Below are positions 8,597 through 17,891 of a stretch of DNA of 64,000 nucleotides, in pieces. Location: assembly GCA_050247075.1 (NCBI GenBank), contig JBFWUW010000013.1:1-64000 (forward strand), written 5' to 3'. Under the pieces are notes generated by a model, which was given only the letters and a program-made list of their open reading frames with translations, made no database searches and was not told the DNA's origin. The position numbers and the translations under genes were made by a program. Position 1 is the first letter of the stretch. Each line of letters opens with the position of its first letter. The DNA is from JBFWUW01 sp050247075. GTDB taxonomy: Bacteria; Planctomycetota; Planctomycetia; Pirellulales; JBFWUW01.

Positions 8597-8810
8597 GCCC
8601 CACGGCCGTGGGCTGGAGGCCCCGCGCCAACCTCTGTGGCTTGCAAGCCGCGCATGGCCCATCCACAATGAGGCGGTACTGGCATTCTCGCGGCGAGCAG
8701 TCCGCGGCGGCCGGTGGGACCATTCTGGCTGAGGTATCTTTTCCATGCGCGCATTAGGTTGGGTGTTGCTGGTGGGGCTGGCCGTTGAACGATGTCAGGA
8801 AAGCCCCGTC

Positions 8811-9443
8811 ATGGCAACCGAGTTGAATCCCCCGCTGGCCGAATACGTGGCCGCCCGCACCGCGGAGTTCGACCAGATCGACGAAGACCGCAAGCTGGCT
8901 TTGCGGTCGCTGGCCCGTTACATCCAAACCAAGGCCGATGCCGGGCTGCCGGTGCGGTTGACTTTCATCTGCACGCACAACTCGCGCCGCAGCCATTTGT
9001 CGCAATTGTGGGGCGCGGTGGCCGCCGCCCATTACGGACTGGCCGACGTGCAAACCTTTTCCGGCGGCACCGAAAGCACGGCCTTCAACCCGCGGGCGGT
9101 AGCCGCCGTGGTCAGGGCCGGGCTGCTGGTCGATAAAGGCCCAGAGGCGGAGAACCCGCGCTACCAGGTGCGTTACGTGGCGGGGGGGCCGGCCAGCGAG
9201 TGCTATTCCAAGGTCTTCCATCAAGCGCCCAACCCATCCGAGGACTTTTGCGCGGTGATGACGTGTACGCAGGCCGACAAGAATTGCCCGGTGGTCAAAG
9301 GGGCGGAAGAGCGGATTGCCTTGCCCTACGACGACCCCAAGGTATCGGACGGCACGCCTCAAGAGGCCGAAACCTACGACGAGCGCTGCCGCCAGATCGC
9401 CCGCGAACTTCTGTACGCCTTCAGCCAGGTTCGAGGCAAGTAG
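8811..9443 (+). CDS. Protein-tyrosine-phosphatase / arsenate-reductase-like protein
   Basis: About 210 residues from ATG 8811 (AGGAA nine bases upstream); the open frame starts at 8745 and would add a hydrophobic leader that is probably not used. The motif FICTHNSRRSHLSQLWG has the C-x5-R-S P-loop of low-molecular-weight phosphatases and thioredoxin-linked arsenate reductases. The protein is longer than a standard 140-residue ArsC. It has a Cys-containing C-terminal half (CAVMTCTQADKNCPVVKGAE) and a late acidic LPYDDP segment. This class is often annotated simply as protein-tyrosine-phosphatase. No ars genes are nearby. Confidence 0.8.
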   Translation: MATELNPPLAEYVAARTAEFDQIDEDRKLALRSLARYIQTKADAGLPVRLTFICTHNSRRSHLSQLWGAVAAAHYGLADVQTFSGGTESTAFNPRAVAAVVRAGLLVDKGPEAENPRYQVRYVAGGPASECYSKVFHQAPNPSEDFCAVMTCTQADKNCPVVKGAEERIALPYDDPKVSDGTPQEAETYDERCRQIARELLYAFSQVRGK

Positions 9444-9478
9444 CCGGCCGCCGTGGCAACATGACTGTTGCCTGGATC

Positions 9479-9627
9479 TCGTAGGGTGGGACAAGCGGCA
9501 AGGGACGAACCATTGGCACATCCGCGATGTCCCACCATGACTCGCGACAGCGGCCACAATTGGTGGGACATCGCGGCCACACCATTTGCGAATGGCGGAG
9601 TCCACGACCGCTTGTCCCACCCTACGA
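9479..9627. repeat. Palindromic MITE-like element (family R3)
   Basis: Bases 9479-9498 (TCGTAGGGTGGGACAAGCGG) are the exact reverse complement of 9608-9627. Internally, ATCCGCGATGTCCCACCA (from 9520) opposes TGGTGGGACATCGCGG (from 9561). The left half recurs alone at 40854-40918. About 149 bp, no coding capacity. Confidence 0.85.
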
Positions 9628-9721
9628 AACTGAGCCGCGCTCGACGGCCCATGCCAGGCAACCGCATCCCAACATGCTGCGCTGCTCGGCGTTTCCAGCC
9701 CGCGAAGCGGTAGCTTTGCAG

Positions 9722-11242
9722 CTAAGGTTGTGAAATACCTTTGACGGCTTGCGGTTCCGGAGCCTTGGCCGATAACTCACGGACGGCTTCTGGCGTGGCT
9801 TGCGTACCGGCCAAGTCAATCGATCGCAAACCGGGGTGACCGTTCAGTTGTGCTAGCCCCTTGTCGGTAATCGCCGTGTTGGACACGTCGAGCGTGCCCA
9901 ATACACGAATTCCCGCGACATCTTCCAAAAATGCGTCGGTCAGCGCCGTATTCGCCACCGAGAGGTCCAACAGACCGATCACTCGCGTCAGCGCCGGGCC
10001 GCTGGCGTCCGTGATGGCGGTGTCGTTGAGATTGAGACGCCAGATGCGCGGTCCGGCGGCCAGCCTTTGCAGCCCCTCGTCCGTGATGGCGGTTCCAGCA
10101 AGGGTGAGGTGTCGCAAGAATGGTATCTGGCTGATATCGGCCAATCCGGCGTCGGTGATCGACGTGCGGCTGACGTCCAGGGACTCCAGCCACCTACTAG
10201 CCAACAACGACTTGAGCGACGAATCGGTGATCTTGGTGTCGGCCAGGCTGAGTTGCTCCAGGCGGGGACAGCCGCTGAGAGTGGCGACTCCGACATCGCT
10301 GACGTTGGTGCGATCCAGGTCCAAGAAAGTGAGTGAAGGCAGCGATTGTAAGTGCTTCATGCCCGCGTCCGCAACGCCCGTCTCGGCCAGCGAAAGCAAG
10401 TATATGCTTGTCAATTTAGCCAAGTGGACCAGGCCGTCGTCGGTTACCGGCGTGCGGTCGAGCCGCAGCCTCTTAAGGTTGATGTGTTCGCCCACATGCG
10501 CCAAGCCAGCGTCGTCGATCCTTGTACCGCCTAGAGATAGATTCAACAATGCCGTATGCTTCGGCATTGCGCTCCAGGCATCCGCGGCCACATCGGCATC
10601 GGTCAAGTCGAGATTGCGTACCAGGGGCAAGCGGACACAATCGGCCAGCAGTCTTCGCGAGACAATGCAATTCTTCAAATCTATTTCGTCCACTTGCTCG
10701 GAATAACGCATGGGCAGACGGCGGCGGACGATCTCGACAGACCAAAAATCGCTTTCCGGATGGGCGAATTGCACGGAGCCGCCAGCCTGTTCGATGGCGC
10801 GAACTACCCGCTGCTCCGCATGGATCGGCGCGATAACGGCCATGTAGAGTGCCGTCCCCGCCGCCGCCAGCGGCAACACCACCACGGCGGCCTTCCACGC
10901 GCGGGCGATCCACTTTTGCCTGGACGTTCGTTCCACCGGAACGCGCCACGGTTGGCCCCAGTCATGCCAACGGCGACGCACTCGCCAGCCGCAAGAACGA
11001 AAGACCAGCAGCGAGGCAATGATCGGCAATAGCAGGGCTGGTATCACCACGCCAATCATCACGGTTTCGTCCGCGGGCGCGGCCAGTGCGAATTGAACCA
11101 TTAGCGCGAACGATGAAGCTAGCAGCAGCGACAGTAACGACGTGACAAGCCAGCCACGCGGCAGCAGCGACGACAAGGTGGATGCCAATGCCACCGCGAT
11201 TACACTGGCCGCCAGTGAATTGCCGAGAACATCATGGTCCAA
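9722..11242 (-). CDS. Leucine-rich-repeat membrane protein (3' part of an amber-interrupted gene)
   Basis: 506 codons from a TTG at 11242. The N-terminal part has hydrophobic segments (about 8-30, 34-55, 60-82), then a further membrane span near 115-135. Residues about 185-490 are bacterial leucine-rich repeats of the form LxxLxLxxTxITDxGLxxL, about twelve units with asparagine, serine or asparate variants. The TTG has no convincing ribosome-binding site. The frame continues without shift through a single TAG (11258-11260) into the upstream 167-codon frame. The two are best read as one gene of about 680 codons. The LRR face would lie on one side of the membrane as a protein-binding surface. 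Confidence 0.8.
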   Translation of the reverse strand: MDHDVLGNSLAASVIAVALASTLSSLLPRGWLVTSLLSLLLASSFALMVQFALAAPADETVMIGVVIPALLLPIIASLLVFRSCGWRVRRRWHDWGQPWRVPVERTSRQKWIARAWKAAVVVLPLAAAGTALYMAVIAPIHAEQRVVRAIEQAGGSVQFAHPESDFWSVEIVRRRLPMRYSEQVDEIDLKNCIVSRRLLADCVRLPLVRNLDLTDADVAADAWSAMPKHTALLNLSLGGTRIDDAGLAHVGEHINLKRLRLDRTPVTDDGLVHLAKLTSIYLLSLAETGVADAGMKHLQSLPSLTFLDLDRTNVSDVGVATLSGCPRLEQLSLADTKITDSSLKSLLASRWLESLDVSRTSITDAGLADISQIPFLRHLTLAGTAITDEGLQRLAAGPRIWRLNLNDTAITDASGPALTRVIGLLDLSVANTALTDAFLEDVAGIRVLGTLDVSNTAITDKGLAQLNGHPGLRSIDLAGTQATPEAVRELSAKAPEPQAVKGISQP

Positions 11243-11257
11243 TTCCGCTTCGCGCAG

Positions 11258-11761
11258 CTAGCGGGCACCGGCCAACAACCCGGCGGCCACCAGCGTCAGC
11301 AGGAACAGGCTCCGCAGTCCAAATTGAAACCGTCGCGTCGGCGCCACTGGCGGGTTTCGTTCGATACGGACCAGCCAATGCCGAATCGGAAAGAGCGCCA
11401 CCAGCAGTCCCAATGCGACAATCGAGGTCTGCTCGAAGTGGGACCACGACCAGTTAGCGATTAGGGCTGCCAGCCAGGAATCGGTCGGCGGACGACCGGC
11501 AATCTTCATGGCCCATGCGGGGATTGCGAGTTGCACAACCAGCAACAGCGCCAACAGCAGCCGTGCCGGCGCGCGAAAAGGACCAAAGCCCATACAGATA
11601 ATCGTGATTCCGATCTGCACGCATGCGATCGGCGGAATTGCCAAGGCGGTAACTCTGCTGTCTGGCAGCATCTCCGCCGCCGCAATGGCCCCCGCCAGCA
11701 ACAGCAAATGCACGCCGACGAGCAGACCGATCTTGACCTTGGTGGAACGGAGCCACGACAT
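11258..11761 (-). CDS. Membrane protein; 5' part of the amber-interrupted LRR gene
   Basis: 167 residues from ATG 11761 (MSWLRSTKVKIGLLVGVHLL). Four hydrophobic segments can be seen (about 9-28, 35-55, 62-82, 110-128). The end RFQFGLRSLFLLTLVAAGLL is the planctomycete F-(S/G)-L-R-(T/S)-L membrane motif, which normally sits in front of a longer domain rather than at the C-terminus. After Ala-Arg the codon is TAG, then the same frame continues as LREAELDHDVLGNSLAAS into the LRR region. A CAG-to-TAG change would explain this. The open frame runs upstream to 12196, but that part is repeat DNA. Confidence 0.7.
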   Translation of the reverse strand: MSWLRSTKVKIGLLVGVHLLLLAGAIAAAEMLPDSRVTALAIPPIACVQIGITIICMGFGPFRAPARLLLALLLVVQLAIPAWAMKIAGRPPTDSWLAALIANWSWSHFEQTSIVALGLLVALFPIRHWLVRIERNPPVAPTRRFQFGLRSLFLLTLVAAGLLAGAR

Positions 11762-11916
11762 ACTTGCGACCTTCACCCTGGAATAGCCTGGCGAACGGCG
11801 GACAGACATGCAGGCCCCATCTTGCCCGCCACCCGCGCGGCTAGCAAGATGATCGACAGTAGGCTCCGCCTGCCGGGCTGGGCAATGGATGACTAATGGC
11901 CATTGATCGAAGGTTG

Positions 11917-12232
11917 AAGAACCACGGATAGCACGGATTTCACGGATTAAATTGGCGGAACAGGTTTCATGCGATGCAACCTTTTGAATTGCCCGGGCAG
12001 TTATGCCTGGGACCGGCGAAACTAAATTAACGTCGTGTATCGGTCCCTCGAGGGGCCGGGGATCGAGACGACGCGAGCCTCGACAAACGAAGGCACAATA
12101 TCCCTGAAGCGCGACGACGGACAGTGAGGGTCGAACGTCCCAGGCATGAATGCCTGGGCAATTCAAAAGCATCTGTGGGATTGCGAACTTACCCAATTAT
12201 ATCCGTGAAATCCGTGCGATCCGTGGTTCTTT
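11917..12232. repeat. Long imperfect inverted repeat (family R4)
   Basis: The arms are 11917-12012 and 12138-12232. Each contains an ACCACGGAT...CACGGATTTCACGGAT block joined to an ATGCGATGCAAC...TTGAATTGCCC...ATGCCTGGGA block, in opposite orientations. A third copy is at 24213-24309, and fragments lie near 26856 and 28256. Confidence 0.8.
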
Positions 12233-12397
12233 GATCCGCGTTCAGTTGGCCACTTGCTCTCTCGATAATTGCGGCCATGCCGCGCCAACCCTGCCGCAAT
12301 ACCCATTGCGGTTGGCAACGACGCCCGCGGCAGTGATAATGCAGGACTGAAGCCGTCCTGCTGTTCGCTGGAATGTGTCTACTCTCTTTGGCTTACC

Positions 12398-14800
12398 ATG
12401 CTGACCACACTCCTGTGCCTGGCGCTGGCCGCCGCCGATCCGGCGGAAGCCGCTCCCACCGCCGAACAACTCAAGTTCTTTGAGACCAGCGTCCGCCCGC
12501 TGCTGGCCGAACATTGCCTGAAATGTCACGGGCCAGAGAAGCAATGGGCCTCGCTGCGGCTCGACACCAAGGCCGGCCTGCTGAAGGGTGGAGATTCTGG
12601 CCCGGCGATTGTTGCTGGCCAGCCCGACGAGAGCCGGCTGATCTTGGCCGTTCGCCAGACCGATGAAAACTTGCAAATGCCGCCCGATGACAAGCTGACC
12701 GATAGGCAGATTGCCGATCTGGTCCGCTGGGTCGAAATGGGTGCGCCGTTTCCCGCCGATGCCACCGCCGAGCTACCCAAGCGCGATCCTAACCATTGGG
12801 CCTTTCTTCCGCCGACGGCCGCGCCGCTGCCACCCGTGCGGCAGGCCGAGTGGGTGCAAACGCCCATCGACCAGTTCGTGCTGGCCCGGTTGGAAGCCGC
12901 TGGTATTGCTCCCGCCGCGCCGGCCGACAAGCCCACGCTATTGCGCCGGGCGACCTACGACCTGACCGGCTTGCCCCCCACGCCCGCGGAGATTGCCGAC
13001 TTTTTGGCCGACGGCCGGCCCGACGCCTTCGCCCGCGTGGTGGAGCGGTTGCTGGCTTCGCCCGCCTATGGAGAGCGTTGGGGCCGCCACTGGTTGGACG
13101 TGGCCCGCTATGCCGACAGCAACGGCCTGGACGAAAACATCTGCCACGGCAACGCCTGGCGGTATCGCGATTACGTGGTGGCGGCCTTCAATGCCGACAA
13201 GTCGTTCGACCGTTTTATGGTCGAACAGTTGGCGGGCGACCTGTTGCCCGCCGAGGACGAAGCCGCCCGCCGCCAGCAGCTCATCGCCACCGGCTTTTTG
13301 AGCATCGGCCCCAAGGTGCTGGCCGAGGTCGATATGTCCAAGATGCGCATGGACATCGTGGACGAGCAGGTCGATACGGTCGGGCGGGCACTGATGGGGC
13401 TGACCTTGGGCTGTGCCCGCTGCCACGACCACAAGTTCGATCCGATCGCCACGGCCGACTATTACGGGCTGGCCGGCATCTTCAAAAGCACCAAGACGAT
13501 GGATACCTACACCAAGATCGCCCGTTGGCACGAACAGGAACTTCCCTCGGACGAAAACCGCGCCCGACAGCAACAGCACGACGCCCAGGTCGCGGCCCAA
13601 CAGCAGGCGGTCGATGCGTTTGTGGCCAAGGCGGACGAGCAAGTTCGCCAATCGCTGCCGGCCGATGCCAAGCCGCCAGAGAAACTGGAAGAGCTTTACA
13701 GCGAAGAGGCCAAGGCCGAATTGAAGAAGCTACGCGAGGAATTGGACAAGCTGACAAAGACGCCGCCCGACCTGGCCGCGGCCATGGCCGTGACGGAAGA
13801 TACCGTGGCCGATGTGGCTATTCATATCCGCGGCAACCCGCTGAAACTGGGGGAGATTGCCCCCCGCCACGTTCCGCCCGTGCTGCGCGGGCCAGAACCC
13901 CCCACGATCACCACGGCCGAAAGCGGCCGGCGGGAGCTGGCCCAATGGCTGGCCGATCCGCGGCATCCGCTGACCAGCCGGGTGATGGCCAACCGCGTGT
14001 GGCATTGGCACTTTGGCCGGGGGATTGTGCCGACGACCGACAACTTTGGCCTGCTGGGAGAACTCCCCAGCCATCCGGAACTGCTCGACTGGCTGGCGTT
14101 GCGGTTCGTCTCCGACGGCTGGTCGATCAAGTCGCTGCACCGATTGATCATGTCTTCCAGCGTCTACCAGCAAGGTAGCACGCCGCGCGCGGGCACGGCG
14201 GCGCTCGACCCCGACAATCGCTGGCTGGGCCATTTTGAGGTGCGGCGGTTGGAGGCCGAGGAAGTTCGCGATTCGCTGTTGGCGGTGGCCGGGCGGCTCG
14301 ACGACACCCTGGGAGGGAGCATGCTCAAGGTCAAGAACCGCGAGTTTTTCTTCGACCATACTTCCACCGATCTGACCGACTACACCAGCAACCGCCGCTC
14401 GCTCTATCTGCCGGTGGTCCGCAACAACGTCTACGACGTGTTTCAGTTGCTGGACTACCCCGATGCGGCCCTGCCTAGCGGCACCCGCACCGCCACCACG
14501 GTTGCGCCGCAAGCCTTGCTGATGATGAATAGCGATTTTGTCATGCAATGCGCCAGCCACCTGGCCGAGCGCGTGCAGCGCGACGCCGCGGACGATACCG
14601 AGCGCCTCAAGCTGGCCAGCCAGATTGCTTATGGCCGGGCGGCGACCGAGGCCGAGATTGCGGCCAATCTGGCGTTTCTGGCGGAAGTCGAGCAATCGCT
14701 GGCGGCCAGCCTGCCCGACGCAGCCGCGCGGCGGCAGCGGGCTTGGGGCGTGCTGTGCCATGTACTGGTGGCGGCGAACGAGTTCATCTATGTGAATTAG
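12398..14800 (+). CDS. Planctomycete cytochrome-domain protein with DUF1549 and DUF1553
   Basis: About 800 residues from ATG 12398 (MLTTLLCLALAAADPAEA, a signal peptide). The open frame starts earlier, at 12269. The N-terminal PSCyt1 domain has a single heme-binding motif, CLKCHG (C40, C43, H44). DUF1549 follows at about 150-360 (RRATYDLTGLPPTPAEI, then GRHWLDVARYADSNG) and DUF1553 at about 508-770 (RRELAQWLADPRHPLTSRVM). A Lys/Glu-rich helical stretch lies between them. These proteins are abundant in planctomycetes, predicted periplasmic, and usually followed by a DUF1501 gene. That partner is absent here. Substrate and redox role are not known. Confidence 0.93.
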   Translation: MLTTLLCLALAAADPAEAAPTAEQLKFFETSVRPLLAEHCLKCHGPEKQWASLRLDTKAGLLKGGDSGPAIVAGQPDESRLILAVRQTDENLQMPPDDKLTDRQIADLVRWVEMGAPFPADATAELPKRDPNHWAFLPPTAAPLPPVRQAEWVQTPIDQFVLARLEAAGIAPAAPADKPTLLRRATYDLTGLPPTPAEIADFLADGRPDAFARVVERLLASPAYGERWGRHWLDVARYADSNGLDENICHGNAWRYRDYVVAAFNADKSFDRFMVEQLAGDLLPAEDEAARRQQLIATGFLSIGPKVLAEVDMSKMRMDIVDEQVDTVGRALMGLTLGCARCHDHKFDPIATADYYGLAGIFKSTKTMDTYTKIARWHEQELPSDENRARQQQHDAQVAAQQQAVDAFVAKADEQVRQSLPADAKPPEKLEELYSEEAKAELKKLREELDKLTKTPPDLAAAMAVTEDTVADVAIHIRGNPLKLGEIAPRHVPPVLRGPEPPTITTAESGRRELAQWLADPRHPLTSRVMANRVWHWHFGRGIVPTTDNFGLLGELPSHPELLDWLALRFVSDGWSIKSLHRLIMSSSVYQQGSTPRAGTAALDPDNRWLGHFEVRRLEAEEVRDSLLAVAGRLDDTLGGSMLKVKNREFFFDHTSTDLTDYTSNRRSLYLPVVRNNVYDVFQLLDYPDAALPSGTRTATTVAPQALLMMNSDFVMQCASHLAERVQRDAADDTERLKLASQIAYGRAATEAEIAANLAFLAEVEQSLAASLPDAAARRQRAWGVLCHVLVAANEFIYVN

Positions 14801-14839
14801 CGGCATTTCGACTGACGATCACCTTCACCAGGATTCCGC

Positions 14840-15775
14840 GTGCTGCCGTTTTTGTGCCGTGCTTACGACCGCTCGCTGGTCCGGCTGATCTCGCCGTTTG
14901 TCCGCCCGCCCAAGGCCGGTTTTTCGCAACCAGACGAAGTGCCGGCCAGCCCCGACGATCTGCCCGACGTGCCGCCGCTGCGGTTCGACCTGGTCCACCA
15001 GCAAGACGATCTGTGGAAGTTTGAGGTTGAAAGCCCGGTCGCCTCGCACTGGCCCGAGAGCCAAATGCTGCGCGGCCGCGCGCTCGGCCCGGCCGATGCC
15101 AAGTCGGCGCTGATCGTGCTGCACGGCGCGTGCGACAACGAGTACACCTATTCGCGTTGGATGGGGGCCGAGTTCGTCAAGCAAGGCTTTCGGGTGCTGG
15201 TCCCCGCCGCCCCGGCCCACCTGGACCGCGCCCCCAAATGCTTCAGCGGCGCGCCCATGTTTTGGAGCACCCGCTGCACCGTGGCCGGCATGGCCCAATG
15301 GCTGTGCGAAGTTCGCGGGCTGATCGGCCACCTGCGGGCACAAGGCGTGCAAACCATCGGCCTGATTGGCTACAGCATCGGCTCGCTGACCGCCGGGCTG
15401 GCGGCCACGATCTGGCCCGACCTGGACTTTGTCTGCCTGCTAGCGCCGGTCGGCCACCATTTGAAGGCTCTGCCGGTAAGCGGCGTGGCCCGGCGCTTTT
15501 GGCCCTGGATGGTGAACCTGCCGGACGACGAACTGGCCCTGTTCGACCGCTGGTCGGCCCTGACGCGCCAACCGCTGGGTGCCACGCCCCTGTTCCTGAT
15601 GACGCTGTTCGACGACCTGCAGCCCCACTCGCTGCAAACCAACTGGTGGCAAGCCTGGTCGCAACCGGCCCGCCACGAATACCGCCACGGGCACATGTCA
15701 ATCCTGTTCGCCAAACAACTCTACCCCGACCTGTCCGCCTTCGCGGCCAAGATGCATGCCCGATCGACAGGGTAG
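14840..15775 (+). CDS. Alpha/beta hydrolase-fold protein, ABHD18-like
   Basis: 311 residues from a GTG at 14840 following CACCAGGATT. The nucleophile elbow is GYSIGS (LIGYSIGSLTAGLA), within a fold that has an oxyanion-type LIVLHGACDNEYTY segment near residue 95 and a C-terminal His in EYRHGHMSILFA. The late position of that His suits the third member of the triad. It resembles the large-N-terminal-extension family called ABHD18/DUF2048; that placement is from memory of motifs. No signal peptide. It starts 40 bp after the DUF1553 gene and could share its transcript. Confidence 0.8.
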   Translation: MLPFLCRAYDRSLVRLISPFVRPPKAGFSQPDEVPASPDDLPDVPPLRFDLVHQQDDLWKFEVESPVASHWPESQMLRGRALGPADAKSALIVLHGACDNEYTYSRWMGAEFVKQGFRVLVPAAPAHLDRAPKCFSGAPMFWSTRCTVAGMAQWLCEVRGLIGHLRAQGVQTIGLIGYSIGSLTAGLAATIWPDLDFVCLLAPVGHHLKALPVSGVARRFWPWMVNLPDDELALFDRWSALTRQPLGATPLFLMTLFDDLQPHSLQTNWWQAWSQPARHEYRHGHMSILFAKQLYPDLSAFAAKMHARSTG

Positions 15776-15876
15776 CAGTTGGTAGGTTACGGTTGCCCGG
15801 CATGGGCTGTCGATCGCCCCTCAGGCAATAAGGAACCAGCCATGTTGCTACGTAGCCGTGCCGGCTGCATGCCTCC

Positions 15877-17073
15877 TCAATGCGAAACACTCGCCGCGGC
15901 TTTTTCACCCACCAGGCGGTTTTCGTAGAAGCGGGTCAGGGCGAATGGTTCTAACATCGACGGCGTGCGGCCGGTGGCGATGCGTTCGGCCATCAATTGG
16001 CCGCTGGCGGGTCCGGCCTTGAAGCCGTAGGTCCCCCAGCCGACCGTCATCAAAAAGCCCCGCACGTCGGGCGTGTCGCCCATGATCGGCGAGTAGTCGG
16101 GAGTCATGTCGCACAGCCCGCCCCATTGCCGCAAGACCTTGATGTTGGCCAGAAAGGGGAAGAGTTCCAGCAGGTGCGTGGCGGCCCCCTCCAAAAAGTG
16201 CAGCGTGCCGCGCAGCGAGTAGCTGGCGTAGTCGTCTACCTCGGCCCCCAGCACCAACTCGCCCCGGTCGGTCTGCGAGACATAGACATGCAACGTGCTG
16301 GAGACAATCACCGCGTTCAGCCACGGTTTGAGCGGCTCCGTCACGCAGGCCTGCAAGGGGTGCGTTTCGACCGGAATTTTCAGCCCCACCATATCGCAAA
16401 TGGTGCCGGCGTATCCGGCCGTGGCGTTGACCACCGTACCCGTCTTGATGCGGCCGCGGCTGGTATTCACCGCGCACACGCCGCCGTCGGCAACCTCAAT
16501 GCCGGTGACTTTGGTCTGCTGGTGAATCTGGGCGCCGCCGGCATCGGCCCCGCGGGCGTACGCCCACACCACGGCATCGTGGCGGATGATGCCGCCGGGA
16601 GGATGGTACAGCGCCGCCATGATCGGAAAGCGGCAATGCCCAAAGACGTTCATCTGCGGCACCAGCCGCTGGATTTCGTCGGGGGCGATCAACCGCGAGG
16701 TGACACCCATCAGCCGGTTGGTGTTGGCCCGCTCGCGCAGGCCCGTCACGCCGCGCTCGTTGTGGGCCAGCGTCAGATGCCCGTGCTGCGAGAACATCAC
16801 GTTGAAGTCGAGCTTTTCGGAAAGCTGCTCGTAGAGCTTGACCGAGCGGTCGTAGAAGGCGATCCCCTCGGGCGTGCGGTAGTTGCTGCGGATGATAGCC
16901 GTGTTGCGGCCCGACCCGCCAAACCCGATGTACTTGCCTTCCAGCACGGCCACGTCCCGCACGCCCATCTGGGTGAGGTAATAAGCCGTGGCCAGCCCAT
17001 GCACTCCGCCGCCAATGATGACGACATCGTAGCTCTCCTTCAGGTCATGTTCACGCCACATCCGCTGGGTCAT
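15877..17073 (-). CDS. FAD-dependent oxidoreductase, sarcosine oxidase beta-subunit-like
   Basis: 398 residues, the usual length of the DAO-family. The dinucleotide-binding motif IIGGGVHGLATAYYL is at residues 19-33, and a second flavin region is GRNTAIIRSNYR near residue 53. LNAVIVSSTLHVYVSQTDRG and the C-terminal GWGTYGFKAGPASGQLMAE match SoxB and related N-methylamino-acid oxidases, which bind FAD covalently or tightly and oxidise secondary or tertiary amines. No other sarcosine oxidase subunit (soxA, soxD, soxG) is adjacent, so the substrate is uncertain; a monomeric amine oxidase is an alternative. Confidence 0.9.
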   Translation of the reverse strand: MTQRMWREHDLKESYDVVIIGGGVHGLATAYYLTQMGVRDVAVLEGKYIGFGGSGRNTAIIRSNYRTPEGIAFYDRSVKLYEQLSEKLDFNVMFSQHGHLTLAHNERGVTGLRERANTNRLMGVTSRLIAPDEIQRLVPQMNVFGHCRFPIMAALYHPPGGIIRHDAVVWAYARGADAGGAQIHQQTKVTGIEVADGGVCAVNTSRGRIKTGTVVNATAGYAGTICDMVGLKIPVETHPLQACVTEPLKPWLNAVIVSSTLHVYVSQTDRGELVLGAEVDDYASYSLRGTLHFLEGAATHLLELFPFLANIKVLRQWGGLCDMTPDYSPIMGDTPDVRGFLMTVGWGTYGFKAGPASGQLMAERIATGRTPSMLEPFALTRFYENRLVGEKAAASVSH

Positions 17074-17486
17074 GGTGATTTATCGGGTGAAGAGTACAAG
17101 TTGTCGAGCGTGGCGGGTGTTTCAGCCATTTCACGGTATGAGGCCGCGTGGCCGCGAACTAAACGGACGTTGTTGCGTCACGGGATGCACAAAGGGAGGG
17201 CATGGAAAGATCCGACCAACACGCATGCCCGGAGAGGGTCAGACCCCTTTTTCAGCAGGCTGTTATACAACGCTAGGCGGCCCATGTCATGGGAATATTG
17301 CACGGCCTCAACCGCCAGCGTGCCGCCAGCGAACGCCCGGCCAAGGCTGCAATTGGGTGGGACAAGCGCGGAAGGCCAGCCGGTGGCTATTCCGTGCTGG
17401 CCTGGGGCCTTGTCCGCTTGATATACTGCTGGTGTCAGGCGGATGGTTTAGACTTAAAATCCATACGACCCTGGGGGGATCGCGGC
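17074..17486. other. Intergenic region
   Basis: No gene is supported. It contains a fragment of the R3 repeat (GGGTGGGACAAGCG, 17355-17368) and a TATACT box at about 17423 without a good -35, which might serve the 17487 gene. Confidence 0.4.
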
Positions 17487-17876
17487 ATGACTGACTTGCG
17501 TCCACACGGCGAACGTTCGTCGTCTTCGCCAGTATCGACGGGCGGGTTGCCCCGCCGGGCCGATATTTCGCTCTCCGCGGCGAATTCGGCCGAACAGGCC
17601 CGCCCGGAAAATGGGCCGGCCAGACAGGTGGCGCATCCCGACAGCCAGTTTTCGCTGTCGGGCGTGTTGCTGGTGATTGGCCTGTTTGCCTTGCTGTTGG
17701 GGCCGATTGTCTGGCTGCGGGTGCCGTGGTTTGCCGGTTTGATGGGGGTAGGATCGCTGCTCGTGCTGGCGGTGATCTCGATATTCAACGACCGGCAGCG
17801 CGTGGTCAAGTTCGGTTGGCTGGTCCTGCTGGCCATGTACGTCTCGGCGTTGATCACGCTGTACATTCATTCGTAG
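17487..17876 (+). CDS. Small membrane protein with a disordered N-terminus
   Basis: 129 residues from ATG 17487 (MTDLRPHGERSSSS), preceded by GGGGGGAT. The frame is open back to 17289, but that DNA includes an R3 fragment. The first 60 residues are Ser/Pro/Arg/Glu-rich and probably disordered. Three hydrophobic segments follow (FSLSGVLLVIGLFALLLG, WFAGLMGVGSLLVLAVISIF, FGWLVLLAMYVSALITLYI). I do not recognise the family. Isolated on the plus strand. Confidence 0.65.
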   Translation: MTDLRPHGERSSSSPVSTGGLPRRADISLSAANSAEQARPENGPARQVAHPDSQFSLSGVLLVIGLFALLLGPIVWLRVPWFAGLMGVGSLLVLAVISIFNDRQRVVKFGWLVLLAMYVSALITLYIHS

Positions 17877-17891
17877 GGATGTGTCGGCAAA

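Noticed and set aside
12269..12397. Extended N-terminus of the DUF1553 protein
   Set aside because: Gives no signal peptide, whereas ATG 12398 does.
13730..14806. Minus-strand ORF of 358 codons
   Set aside because: Shadow of the DUF1553 gene.
15997..17421. Plus-strand ORF of 474 codons
   Set aside because: Antisense to the flavoprotein gene and extending through intergenic DNA.
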